Assembly: GCA_903884655.1 (NCBI GenBank)
Contig: CAISFO010000033.1
Span: forward strand, 62,001 to 126,000
Reading direction: 5' to 3'
Length of the DNA: 64,000 bases
DNA from: an uncultured Holophagaceae bacterium
GTDB lineage: Bacteria; Acidobacteriota; Holophagae; Holophagales; Holophagaceae
Positions 36,499-44,216 of this stretch are shown here, piece by piece. A model generated the notes under the pieces. It was not told the DNA's origin and did no database searches. It worked only from the letters and a program-made list of their open reading frames with translations. Made by a program: the position numbers and the translations under genes. How positions within the stretch are numbered: the stretch's first letter is position 1; each line of letters starts with the position of its first letter.

Positions 36499-38895
36499 TC
36501 AGCGAAGGAACCCGAGCGAATAGACCTGAGGGAGCAGCTTCTCGCCCAAGGCGTCATACGCGGATTTGAAGGGTGTAAAATCCACCGGTTCATTCTCGTT
36601 GTTGGCCTCCAGGGCTTTGCGGATCTGGTACCACCCAACATCAGGGCGGTTGAGCTTGAATTCGTCGCGGATCTTCTTTTCAAAGGTCGTGGCGTGGTAA
36701 TTCTTCCAGAGTTTTCGGCCTTCATCCAAAACACGCTTCGCTTCGGTGGAGAGCTTCTGCTTGGCGAGATACGAACTCATGAAGGCAGACTCGAAACGTC
36801 CGCTTGAGCCGACTTCCTTCTCAGTGAAGGGAATGAAGTGGTTCACGAGCGACCAGGATTTGCCGTTCCATTGGATGGACTTGGCGCCAGCGGATAGGTT
36901 CTTCCCGGCGAAAAGCATGTAAACGAGGCAGTCGGATTTGAATTCTTCGGGGAGCGGCTGCGAAGGCTGAAGAAACTGGTCATTGTGGTTGAGCCAGGTA
37001 TGGGGGACGACCATGCGGACAGTGAAGACGATGGCGGCCTGCCAGAGGTTGGATTGGGTGACGAAGAATGCGCCAGCACTGCCAAATCCGGATGAGAATA
37101 GTGCGGTCAGAGTACCGGCATTTTGAAGCATGTTGCTGTTGACCAACATGCTCCCGATTGCGCCGTCGGCCCACCTATCTCCGCGCAAATCCTTCGTGAC
37201 GGTTGCAGGCGTGATCGCATTCTTGAGCGGAATAGCTTCCTGCTTGTTTGACCGTGGACGAATTATCCATTCACTCAGCGGCGGTTGGTCGGCAGTCCGG
37301 TAGAACCTCTTCTCACCGATCTTGTTTCCATCCTTGTCCAGAGCCACAGTAAGGATTTCATCGGACGGCTTATGTTTGCTCATATCCCACAGGAGAAATC
37401 CGATTGGGAAATTTCCCTTGAGGCCATCGAATGCCTTGCTGTGGACTACGAACCCGTCTAAATACTTGGCTTTCCATTGTGCGCGGAATTCCTCAAAATT
37501 TGGCGCGTTGACATACTTTGGCGTCCCGAACATCGCAACCGTGGCATTCGGAAGTTCCTTGGAAATGCGTGTTAGGAATTGAACGAAAAGTTCTCGTGCG
37601 GCATAACCTAAACCATTCATGCTTGCCGCAATTTTTGTTGTAGCCACATCGGCCTTATGCTCTCCAGTCCCAGAAATCGTGTCCGCATTTCCCGCCTCTC
37701 CATACGGCGGATTGATCAGCACCAAAATCTTCTTCGCACCCTTCTTCTTTTCCCTCGCGTCCTTGATGGCTTGGCGCAATTCCTCCGGCACCTTCTCTGT
37801 CAGGGAGTAGTCAATCTCCCCGGACCCCCCAACATCATCGTTGAGATAGTCGTACTGGAACTTCGTCGCTGCCACGCAGGTATGGCTGGCTCCCATCACA
37901 TCAATGTCCGCCTTATCCAGCGTGCTCATGAAGATATTGCGGTGGTTGCTGTGCTTGACCTCCAGATTCCCCACACCGCAGCACATATCCCACACGATGT
38001 AGTTTTTCTGCCAGTTCTTCCCAAGAGTCTGAGCCAGCAGGTCATAGGCCTTGTCTACGATATGCAAGGGCGTGTAGTACGCGCCCTTGAAGCTCCGTTC
38101 GTCCAGCGGCAATAGGCTGTCGCGGCGCTCCAGCAGATAATGGCGGTGTTCCTCTTCTGGTGGACGGTGGTAGATCGCCCAGAACCTGCGGTATCCCCGG
38201 TCGCTTGAAAGCGCGTATGTCGTTCCGTTGAGCAGGAACACGGGTTTGCCGTCATCCTGAAGTAGCCGTGCCGGAAGATCCTTGATGGCGGCATTCTTGC
38301 CGTCGTGCATGATGTCGGCGAAGAATAGGAGCGCGTAGTCGATGGGGTCCACGCCCTCCAATTCTGTGCCGATCATTTTCACCCAATTGTCGAACACCTG
38401 TTTCAAGTTGTCAGGCGTGATGGGCGTTCGGATGAACTTGCCTTCCGCGATGGCGGTCTTGACGGCCTGGATGAACTCCTTTTCGTGGGTCTTGATGTCG
38501 TAGACAACAAAATGCGCTTCGATGCGTGGCGCAACTTGCGCTATTGATTCCTTGGTCGGCTGCGAAGGGATTTTGCTCCATTTGATGGTCTTATCCTCGA
38601 CGACCGGCATGACCTTGACCGTCTCCATAAGCGCAGCCTTCTCTCGGTCGATCACGGCTAGGAACGGCGGGATGTGCTTTCCCTTCAGCCGCGCATGACG
38701 GACATAGGCGATCAACTGCGTGAACATTTTGTGGACGGTATCCGAGCCACTCTTCGCCTCGAACCAGATTTCCTTGGTTCGGATGTCAATATCCTCGAAA
38801 CCCTGTGAGTGATTCTTCAGCCCAAGAGCTTTGATATAGAGGCCCTTCACATCCTCTTCGGTATGCGCCTTCTGCAACTCAGCATAGAGGGTCAC
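36499..38895 (-). CDS. Putative restriction-modification fusion (N6-adenine methylase with N-terminal nuclease-like domain)
   Basis: A 798-residue protein. The N-terminus has a PD-(D/E)xK-like block (IDIRTKEIWFEAKSG, Glu46-Ala-Lys48). GAYYTP (271-276), motif I DMCCGVGNLE (303-312) and motif IV NPPYGEAG (395-402) identify a gamma-type N6-adenine DNA methylase. A target-recognition-like region follows. The order resembles type IIG enzymes. GTG start overlaps the stop of the ribbon-helix-helix gene (GTGA), so the genes are coupled. GC content is lower than that of the host genes. Passenger of the IS1595-family element. Confidence 0.82.
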   Translation of the reverse strand: MTLYAELQKAHTEEDVKGLYIKALGLKNHSQGFEDIDIRTKEIWFEAKSGSDTVHKMFTQLIAYVRHARLKGKHIPPFLAVIDREKAALMETVKVMPVVEDKTIKWSKIPSQPTKESIAQVAPRIEAHFVVYDIKTHEKEFIQAVKTAIAEGKFIRTPITPDNLKQVFDNWVKMIGTELEGVDPIDYALLFFADIMHDGKNAAIKDLPARLLQDDGKPVFLLNGTTYALSSDRGYRRFWAIYHRPPEEEHRHYLLERRDSLLPLDERSFKGAYYTPLHIVDKAYDLLAQTLGKNWQKNYIVWDMCCGVGNLEVKHSNHRNIFMSTLDKADIDVMGASHTCVAATKFQYDYLNDDVGGSGEIDYSLTEKVPEELRQAIKDAREKKKGAKKILVLINPPYGEAGNADTISGTGEHKADVATTKIAASMNGLGYAARELFVQFLTRISKELPNATVAMFGTPKYVNAPNFEEFRAQWKAKYLDGFVVHSKAFDGLKGNFPIGFLLWDMSKHKPSDEILTVALDKDGNKIGEKRFYRTADQPPLSEWIIRPRSNKQEAIPLKNAITPATVTKDLRGDRWADGAIGSMLVNSNMLQNAGTLTALFSSGFGSAGAFFVTQSNLWQAAIVFTVRMVVPHTWLNHNDQFLQPSQPLPEEFKSDCLVYMLFAGKNLSAGAKSIQWNGKSWSLVNHFIPFTEKEVGSSGRFESAFMSSYLAKQKLSTEAKRVLDEGRKLWKNYHATTFEKKIRDEFKLNRPDVGWYQIRKALEANNENEPVDFTPFKSAYDALGEKLLPQVYSLGFLR

Positions 38896-39098
38896 TTTCG
38901 CCGCCTTTCCGTCTCGGTCTTTCCAGGGTTACGGTCGGCCAGGTAACCAGCCACGGCTTCTCTCACCACGCTTCCAATGGAAATTCGACGCTCAAAGGCG
39001 ATTTCCGCCAGTGCGTCGTAAATCTGCCGCTCAAGGCTCACGGTTGTCCTGACCTCCAGCAGAGGTCTCCGTTTCGTCTTGGGTGGGGTGCGTGGCAT
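38892..39098 (-). CDS. Ribbon-helix-helix (CopG-like) regulator
   Basis: A 68-residue basic protein with a beta strand (LEVRTTVSLERQIYDAL) and two helices (AEIAFERRISIGSVVREAVAGYLAD), the ribbon-helix-helix pattern. It is first in a two-gene unit with the methylase fusion, with a 4-nt overlap. It may repress its own operon, as controller proteins of restriction-modification or toxin-antitoxin modules do. That role is inferred from position. Confidence 0.75.
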   Translation of the reverse strand: MPRTPPKTKRRPLLEVRTTVSLERQIYDALAEIAFERRISIGSVVREAVAGYLADRNPGKTETERRRK

Positions 39099-39143
39099 GG
39101 TTTCGTCCTCTGCATCAGTCTACACCAAAGTGATGCAGTTTTA

Positions 39144-39167
39144 AGCTGAGACTCGCCGATAATCAGG
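39144..39167 (-). repeat. Right inverted terminal repeat of the IS1595-family element
   Basis: Reverse complement begins CCTGATTATCGGCGA, identical to the left end for 15 bp, and continues with GTCTCAGC. Confidence 0.8.
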
Positions 39168-39175
39168 ATTCCTGA
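39168..39175. repeat. Target-site duplication, right copy (ATTCCTGA)
   Basis: Identical to 35388-35395. Confidence 0.85.
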
Positions 39176-39353
39176 TTTGTCCTTGCATTCGGCTGTCAAT
39201 AAACCAACCTAGGTTAATCATTTCTTACGTGGCCTAGGATGCCATTGGAAGAAATCGATTACATTTTAAATTTTGGCGGCGCATTGTTGCCGGTCGGACT
39301 TGTCTCGCTCGGACCTGTTTTTGAAGAATTCATTGTCAACCCTGGAGCCAGCC

Positions 39354-39947
39354 ATGCTGAAGGATCTAGCGTTGCCTTACCTTCGTGTTCGGACCTTGGG
39401 AGATGAGATCTGCACCCGTCCCGGAGTCCGCCGCGTTGTAAAGGTGCTGCTCGACGCAGGCTTTGCGGCCATCGCCTGGGTGGTGGCTTACAGCCTTTTC
39501 CGCCGCGCCTACCCCACTCCCCTCTCTACGCTCGGATGGGTGGCCTGTGCGATGGCCGTGAACGCCGCCTTTCAGCACACTCGGCAGCTCTACCGGTTCA
39601 CGGGGTTCGAGGAAGTCCGATCCCTGCTCCTGAGCCTGGTGGCCATGATCGGGATCGCCCTCGGCGGATTTGTCATGGATAGATACCTCAGGCTGGGAAT
39701 CGAGAATCCAGACATCACCCTGGCTGCGAGCCTGCTGACCTTCATGCTGTGGGTCCTGTTCCGCGCGGCCACTGTGGACTTCTTCCGGCACCGATTCCTG
39801 AAAACCCATCCCCACCACCCCACCGTGGAGCGCAGGAAAACACCCCGTGTGGGTTCGCCGACCATGGGCGGCCTGGCGCGCAGGACCCTCATCATCGTCT
39901 TGGCAGCCCGGTTAATAAGGACACCTATTCACAGCGTCCTTTATTGA
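39354..39947 (+). pseudogene. Truncated CapD-like nucleoside-diphosphate-sugar epimerase/dehydratase (membrane half only)
   Basis: The first ~170 residues look like the four-helix membrane domain of CapD-type polysaccharide biosynthesis proteins (LLDAGFAAIAWVVAYSLF, QLYRFTGFEEVRSLLLSLVAMIG, ASLLTFMLWVLFRAATVDFFRH). Where the NAD-binding domain should begin (family: RTLIVGAGEAG) the sequence reads RTLIIVLAARLIRTPIH and stops. About two thirds of the normal protein is missing. It lies near the right island boundary, so it may have been cut by integration or deletion. Confidence 0.6.
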
Positions 39948-39965
39948 TGCGGCGTAGATTACCGG

Positions 39966-40277
39966 ATGGCCCTTGAGGTTTGCCTTGGATACACGGACTC
40001 CCCGATCTCACTTCTGTTCCGCGTTGCCCTGATTCGAACCGACCTGAAACTCGGTCTCTTGGAACAGGCCTCGATTCACGTTGCCGAGGCGCTCAACGAA
40101 GCACGCATGTATCCCGAGGAGTCGTTTGAAGAGGAACTGACCCGGCTTTCCAGGGAACTCAGTGCCCTACTTGGCCCGGAAGGAGCGACCAAGGCAAGCA
40201 GGAGAGTTCTCTTTCAGGAAATGGAAAAGGTGGCACAAAAGGTGGCACAGTCCTGCTTCACCCCTCTCAAGACTTGA
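39966..40277 (+). CDS. ORF of uncertain status next to attR
   Basis: A 103-residue frame with a helical, charged middle (LGLLEQASIHVAEALNEARMYPEESFEEELTRLSREL). It ends in MEKVAQKVAQSCF, encoded by the tandem GGTGGCACA words that also occur beside attL. No Shine-Dalgarno sequence is visible. It may be a composite of an old gene and an integrase tail, or not a gene. Confidence 0.3.
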   Translation: MALEVCLGYTDSPISLLFRVALIRTDLKLGLLEQASIHVAEALNEARMYPEESFEEELTRLSRELSALLGPEGATKASRRVLFQEMEKVAQKVAQSCFTPLKT

Positions 40278-40319
40278 AATGATTTAGCTTTGCCATGCCA
40301 TGCACCCATCGCCGACGCT

Positions 40320-40364
40320 CTCATAACCCAAAGGTCGTAGGTTCAAATCCTACCCCCGCTACCA
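40320..40364 (+). repeat. Partial tRNA-fMet copy (putative attR)
   Basis: Anticodon loop to CCA end of tRNA-fMet, 43 of 45 nt identical to 13382-13426. The two differences (C to T, G to A) are the two sides of one T-arm base pair, so pairing is conserved. The 5' half of the tRNA is absent. It is followed at 5 nt by a rho-independent terminator. Confidence 0.8.
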
Positions 40365-40368
40365 ACTC

Positions 40369-40396
40369 AAAAAGCCGACTATAAGTCGGCTTTTTT
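40369..40396 (+). terminator. Rho-independent terminator after the tRNA fragment
   Basis: AGCCGACT-ata-AGTCGGCT stem with a preceding A run and six T after it. Probably the original terminator of the tRNA-fMet gene before integration. Confidence 0.85.
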
Positions 40397-40407
40397 GTTA
40401 TATTTAC

Positions 40408-40770
40408 GAGAATCGCGAATTCACCACGTGCCCCTAAGTTGAGAGTGAATGCAACAATGATTTTCGTTCGTAAGTGAACCCGGATTTCACGGAGTGTGAG
40501 GGGCCACAAGCTCTGCATTCTCGCGATTCTCAGAGGAATTTGGGCGGAAAAGGCCGGATGAACTTACGTGGGTTACGCAACGCAGAGATTCTGCCCCAAA
40601 CTCTCTCTCGCCCGGGAGTTCGAACACGCTTCGCACGCGGGAAGTGAGTGAATTCAGGGCTCCGCGACATCTATTTCCCCTCGTTGTTCATTCTCGAGTC
40701 TCTCTCGCCCCGCATGGATCACATCAGAGCCTCCCCGCGCACGACACAGACCAGAGAGAGTTTGGTTATG
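40408..40770. repeat. Intergenic dispersed repeat, copy 1
   Basis: It contains an 11-bp perfect inverted pair GAGAATCGCGA (40408-40418) and TCGCGATTCTC (40521-40531). It then has blocks also found at 43921-44058: TCAGAGGA-TT-GGGCG, CAGAGA-T-TG-CCC, CTCTCGCC, TCACATCAG, CCGCGCACG and GTT-GGTTATG. The copies are diverged and contain insertions. No gene is supported in this stretch. Confidence 0.5.
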
Positions 40771-40839
40771 CGACGAGAGAAGTCCATGTTGATGGTTGGA
40801 TAATCTGTGCCTGCCGAAGTGCTGGCACATAGGAGTTCT

Positions 40840-41286
40840 ATGAACGAACCGGGCACGACGACACCGCAGGATTGCCGCTTCTGTATTTCCATTTCGAGCC
40901 GCGTGATTGCCTCCAATGCCCTGGCCTTTGCCATCCGGGATGCCTTTCCCGTCACTCCCCTGCATGCCCTCGTGATCCCCCAGCGCCACGTGGCGGATTT
41001 CTTCGGCCTGACCCCGGAGGAGCGGGAAGCCTGCGCAGAGCTGATCCATCAGCTTCGACGGGACATCCTCCAGGAGGATCCTACGGTGGAGGGGTTCAAC
41101 ATCGGGATGAACGTGGGTGAGATGGCCGGGCAGACCATCTTACACTGCCACATCCACCTCATCCCGAGGCGAAGGGGCGATGTGCCGAATCCGCGGGGCG
41201 GCGTGCGGATGGTGATTCCACATAAGGGACATCAGATGCTGGACGTGTGCCCGTTCAGCCAGGAAGGTGGGGAACCTGGGTTCTAG
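40840..41286 (+). CDS. HIT-family nucleotide hydrolase
   Basis: About 148 residues. The N-terminal zinc-binding-like CRFC and the catalytic histidine triad HCHIHLIPRR mark an HIT-family protein (Ap4A or nucleoside-phosphoramidate hydrolase type). The ALVIPQRHVADFFGL and GFNIGMNVGEMAGQT blocks fit. AGGAG stands 4 nt before the ATG at 40840; the track start is 11 codons too long. It converges on the LarA-like gene, sharing CTAG at the stops. Confidence 0.92.
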   Translation: MNEPGTTTPQDCRFCISISSRVIASNALAFAIRDAFPVTPLHALVIPQRHVADFFGLTPEEREACAELIHQLRRDILQEDPTVEGFNIGMNVGEMAGQTILHCHIHLIPRRRGDVPNPRGGVRMVIPHKGHQMLDVCPFSQEGGEPGF

Positions 41287-42563
41287 CCGATGGCGACGGG
41301 CACCTTCACGTATGGGATGGTCAAGGGCCCGTAGGGCAGGACCGCCACGCGGACCTTGGGGCCCTGGCGCTGGATGAGCTCACTCATGGTCTTGGCCAGA
41401 TCGGCGATGGGCGTGAACTTCGCCTTCCGGACGGTGTCCTCGTCCAGCAGGGAGTACAGCAGGCACTCGGCCTTGAGCTGGATGATGGCCTGCACCTGCA
41501 CCTGCCACTGGTCGAACATGCTGAAGGAGCGGTCATTGATCATGTCCAGCAACTCCTGCGGCGTGTCGCGCATCTGGAGGATCTTGGCGTAGTTGCCATG
41601 GTTGGGCACGCCATCGCAGCATTCCGAGGTGCTGACGATGACGCCCCCCTGACGGACGATGAGGGCCGCGGCGCTCATGCCCTTCACTGTCTGATAGAGG
41701 TTCTGGTCCAGGGGATAGCCCGAGTTGGTGGTGACCACGATGTCGAAGGGCTCGTCGACGGCGTACATCGCGCTCTCCTTGACGAACTCGCAGCCCACCC
41801 GGTGGGCCTGGATGACGTCCCCGGCGAAGACGTTGGTGATGTCCTTTTCGCCGTTCAGGGTCACGTTCAACATGAAGTCTGGCTTGGCCATCAGGCAGTT
41901 CTGGGTGGCCGAGTCCTGCAGGATGTTGCCTTCGATGAGTCCCCAGGTGCTGTTCGGATGGCCGATCATTTCGGCGTTGTGGAAGTCCAGAATGGTCTTG
42001 ATGCCCGCAATGCCGGGCTGGATGCCCTTGGGGCCCCCGGAGAAGCCCGCGAAGAAATGCGGTTCGATGAAGCCCGTGACGATCTTGAAGTCGGACTCGA
42101 CATAGGTTTTGTTGAAGTACACCTCGGAGCCATAGGTGTTGCGGCCGACGTGGAGCAGCTTGCTGTCGTCGAAGGCATCGTGGTTCTCGATGGCGATGGT
42201 GTCGACGATCTCCTGCCCCAGCATCTGGATCAGCTCGTCCCGGGTGTTGGCGCGGTGGCTGCCCAGCCCGTTGATGATCACGAACCGCTCTTTCGGCACG
42301 TGAGCCAGCTCCTGCAGCAGCCAGGGCACCAGCTTGTGGTTGGGCGTGGGCCGCGTGATGTCCGAAATGACGATGGAGACCCGGTCGGAGGGCTTCACCA
42401 TCTCTTTCAGGGCGGGTGTGCCGATGGGGTTCCGCAGGGCGGCCAGGACGGCGCCGCGCTCATCGGCCAGTCCTGGGAGGTGCCTCGGTTCGATGATGTG
42501 CGCGTCATCGGGCACGGACATGCTCAAACCCGTCTTGCCGTAGGCCAGCTGGACTGTCTTCAT
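41283..42563 (-). CDS. LarA-like nickel-dependent racemase (DUF2088 family)
   Basis: A 426-residue protein. Signature blocks of the LarA family are present: DITRPTPN, GLGSHRANTRDEL, and EPHFFAGFSGGPKGIQPGIAG, where the His and Lys bind the nickel-pincer cofactor. LarA itself racemises lactate; paralogues act on other 2-hydroxy acids, so the substrate is open. It is the third gene of an operon with an ECF S-component-like protein and DUF1893. No larB/C/E cofactor genes are visible here. Confidence 0.88.
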   Translation of the reverse strand: MKTVQLAYGKTGLSMSVPDDAHIIEPRHLPGLADERGAVLAALRNPIGTPALKEMVKPSDRVSIVISDITRPTPNHKLVPWLLQELAHVPKERFVIINGLGSHRANTRDELIQMLGQEIVDTIAIENHDAFDDSKLLHVGRNTYGSEVYFNKTYVESDFKIVTGFIEPHFFAGFSGGPKGIQPGIAGIKTILDFHNAEMIGHPNSTWGLIEGNILQDSATQNCLMAKPDFMLNVTLNGEKDITNVFAGDVIQAHRVGCEFVKESAMYAVDEPFDIVVTTNSGYPLDQNLYQTVKGMSAAALIVRQGGVIVSTSECCDGVPNHGNYAKILQMRDTPQELLDMINDRSFSMFDQWQVQVQAIIQLKAECLLYSLLDEDTVRKAKFTPIADLAKTMSELIQRQGPKVRVAVLPYGPLTIPYVKVPVAIG

Positions 42564-42578
42564 GGTTGTCCTTTCGAT

Positions 42579-43001
42579 TCAAATGACTGGACGCAAACGC
42601 TGCCTTCGTTCCTGGAGGAGGGCCCAGGCCGCCTCTGGATCCTGGGTGTCCGCCAACAGCGCTTCGGTGGCGCAGGAGATCTGGTCCACCAGCTCATCGC
42701 AGCGGTACCGGATGCCGTGGCGTTCCAGCACCGGAATGGCCCGGCGGCTGAGGAGCAGCGCGTGGAGCTCCGGGATGCGGAGCCGGGCCACCAGGAAGGC
42801 CGCGGCCCGGCCGGTGATCCTGTCCACCAGGCGGGTCTGGGCGGGATCCTGGCCACTTTGTGCAAAGAAGGCCTCCAGCTCGAACAGCGGATGCAACCAG
42901 TGTCCGTCGCTGGAGAAGATCACCTCGTCCGCAGCATAGAGCCGCAGCGTCAGGGGCGCCGGCAGCGGCGACCCCGGACCCGGGTGGGGTTCATCCTTCA
43001 C
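42579..43001 (-). CDS. DUF1893-domain protein
   Basis: A 140-residue protein with the DUF1893 pattern: LYAADEVIFSSDGHWLHPLFEL, DRITGRAAAFLVARL and ATEALLADTQDPEAA. The fold is related to cytidine deaminases, but no function is established. Its start overlaps the end of the S-component gene by 11 nt and the LarA-like gene follows at 15 nt, so all three probably form one transcript. Confidence 0.83.
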   Translation of the reverse strand: MKDEPHPGPGSPLPAPLTLRLYAADEVIFSSDGHWLHPLFELEAFFAQSGQDPAQTRLVDRITGRAAAFLVARLRIPELHALLLSRRAIPVLERHGIRYRCDELVDQISCATEALLADTQDPEAAWALLQERRQRLRPVI

Positions 43002-43545
43002 GGGTGGGGGCCGGGGTCTGGGGCAGCTGGCGGCCCAGGAACCAGAGCAACGCGAAGCCGCCCAGGATCTGCAGCAGAATGCCCGGCAGGCGCAGTTCGA
43101 AGGTGGCGAAGGCGGGCCGCATGCCGGCCTGGAGGATTTGGGGGATCAGGATCAGCGCCTGGTGCAGGAGTACCACTCGCGCAAGGATCGGCAGGGTCAG
43201 CCGGTGGCTGCGCGAGGCGATCAGGGCGGCCAGGACACCCAGCAGGGCGGACTGCAGCATGAGAGCCTGGAGCACCGGGGCCGGTGGCATGCCCGTCAGA
43301 TAGTGGTTGGCCAAGGGGGAAAGCACGCCGGTGAGGAGGCCCGCCTTGGCCCCGAAGCGCCATCCGGCGATGAGGGTGAAGAAGAGGATCGGCAGGAAGG
43401 TCCGGCCCGCATCGGGAATCCGGTGCAGCGCCATGGGCAGTAGGAGGTTGCCCAGGACCATGGCGGCGATGGCGAGGTACAGCCTCGCGTCCTTGAGTCC
43501 GAGGGGTTGCGGGATGGCCAAGTGGTTCGCGCCGGATCGGGTCAC
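42991..43545 (-). CDS. ECF-transporter S-component-like membrane protein
   Basis: About 184 residues with five to six transmembrane helices (LYLAIAAMVLGNLLLPMAL, ILFFTLIAGWRFGAKAGLLTGVLSPLANHYLTG). GAKAGLLTGVLSPLANHYLTG is reminiscent of ECF substrate-binding subunits. The start is GTG at 43545, with GGAG 5 nt upstream; the track ORF adds about 47 residues without a start signal. First gene of the operon with DUF1893 and the LarA-like racemase. Substrate unknown. Confidence 0.75.
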   Translation of the reverse strand: MTRSGANHLAIPQPLGLKDARLYLAIAAMVLGNLLLPMALHRIPDAGRTFLPILFFTLIAGWRFGAKAGLLTGVLSPLANHYLTGMPPAPVLQALMLQSALLGVLAALIASRSHRLTLPILARVVLLHQALILIPQILQAGMRPAFATFELRLPGILLQILGGFALLWFLGRQLPQTPAPTREG

Positions 43546-43689
43546 AGGAACTCCGTTATAGAGGAAGGCACTGAAGCCCGATGATCCTAGCATCCGCTCT
43601 GTGGGTGACCGATCGAATAACTCAGAGTGAGTAATCATTAGGCTTAAACTTGGAGGTTCTAGCCCTCGATGCAATCCCTGGATCAATCA

Positions 43690-44216
43690 GCCAGTCAGAT
43701 CAGCCCAATTTGAATGGGAGGCGGGGTGAAGGAAGGAACCTATGGCTGCCGGATTAACATGTAAAAAATCAATAGTTAGCTATTGCTTAAATTATAAATT
43801 ACACAAAATAACTTATAAGGCAGGAATTCCAGCCGCTCGAGCGAGCAGGAATTGAAGGTCGACCATTTCAAGATTTGTGGGCCACTTATCGCATCTGGAG
43901 GTCCAGGATCTGCTGGCTCCTCAGAGGATTTCGGGCGTCAGAAGGTACCTTGAGTTAAGGATCAGAGAATTTGTGCCCGAATTGCTCTCGCCGCGGACGG
44001 TTCACATCAGCGCCGCTTCTCCGCGCACGGCAAAAAACCAAAAGGAGTTGGGTTATGTGCTGAGAGCTGTCTGAAGTTGTGGTTTGACGCCGAGGACACC
44101 GCAATTCCCTTTTTGCGTCTGGGGGGTGCTTAAATCAATTCCAGTCCCTCAGATTTCGATATTTGCAGCAACGCTGTTTGGAACTGTCCTGAAGACTCCC
44201 CTGATCGGAGCGTGCA
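43690..44216. other. Intergenic region with AT-rich tract and dispersed repeat copy 2
   Basis: 43755-43830 is distinctly AT-rich (taaattataaattacacaaa). The part 43921-44058 repeats blocks of 40531-40770. No gene is supported; the short ORF at 43877 falls inside the repeat. Confidence 0.45.

Larger units (their letters stand above)
35396..39167. mobile_element. IS1595-family element with restriction-modification passenger
   Basis: A 3772-bp element. Both ends carry CCTGATTATCGGCGA in inverted orientation, continuing as imperfect CTCAGC-T-AAA, and the element is flanked by the direct repeat ATTCCTGA. It contains an ISXO2/IS1595-type transposase on the plus strand and, on the minus strand, a ribbon-helix-helix gene overlapping a large DNA methylase/nuclease fusion. 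The intact ends suggest a recent insertion into the intergenic space upstream of the NarL-type regulator. Confidence 0.85.

Noticed and set aside
13427-40364. A tyrosine recombinase for the island
   Set aside because: I looked for the R-H-x-x-R...Y pattern in all large ORFs of the interval and did not find it. Only possible tail remnants are reported.
41247-43262. A 671-aa plus-strand ORF over the LarA-like operon
   Set aside because: Shadow; the minus-strand genes carry the family motifs and tight operon spacing.
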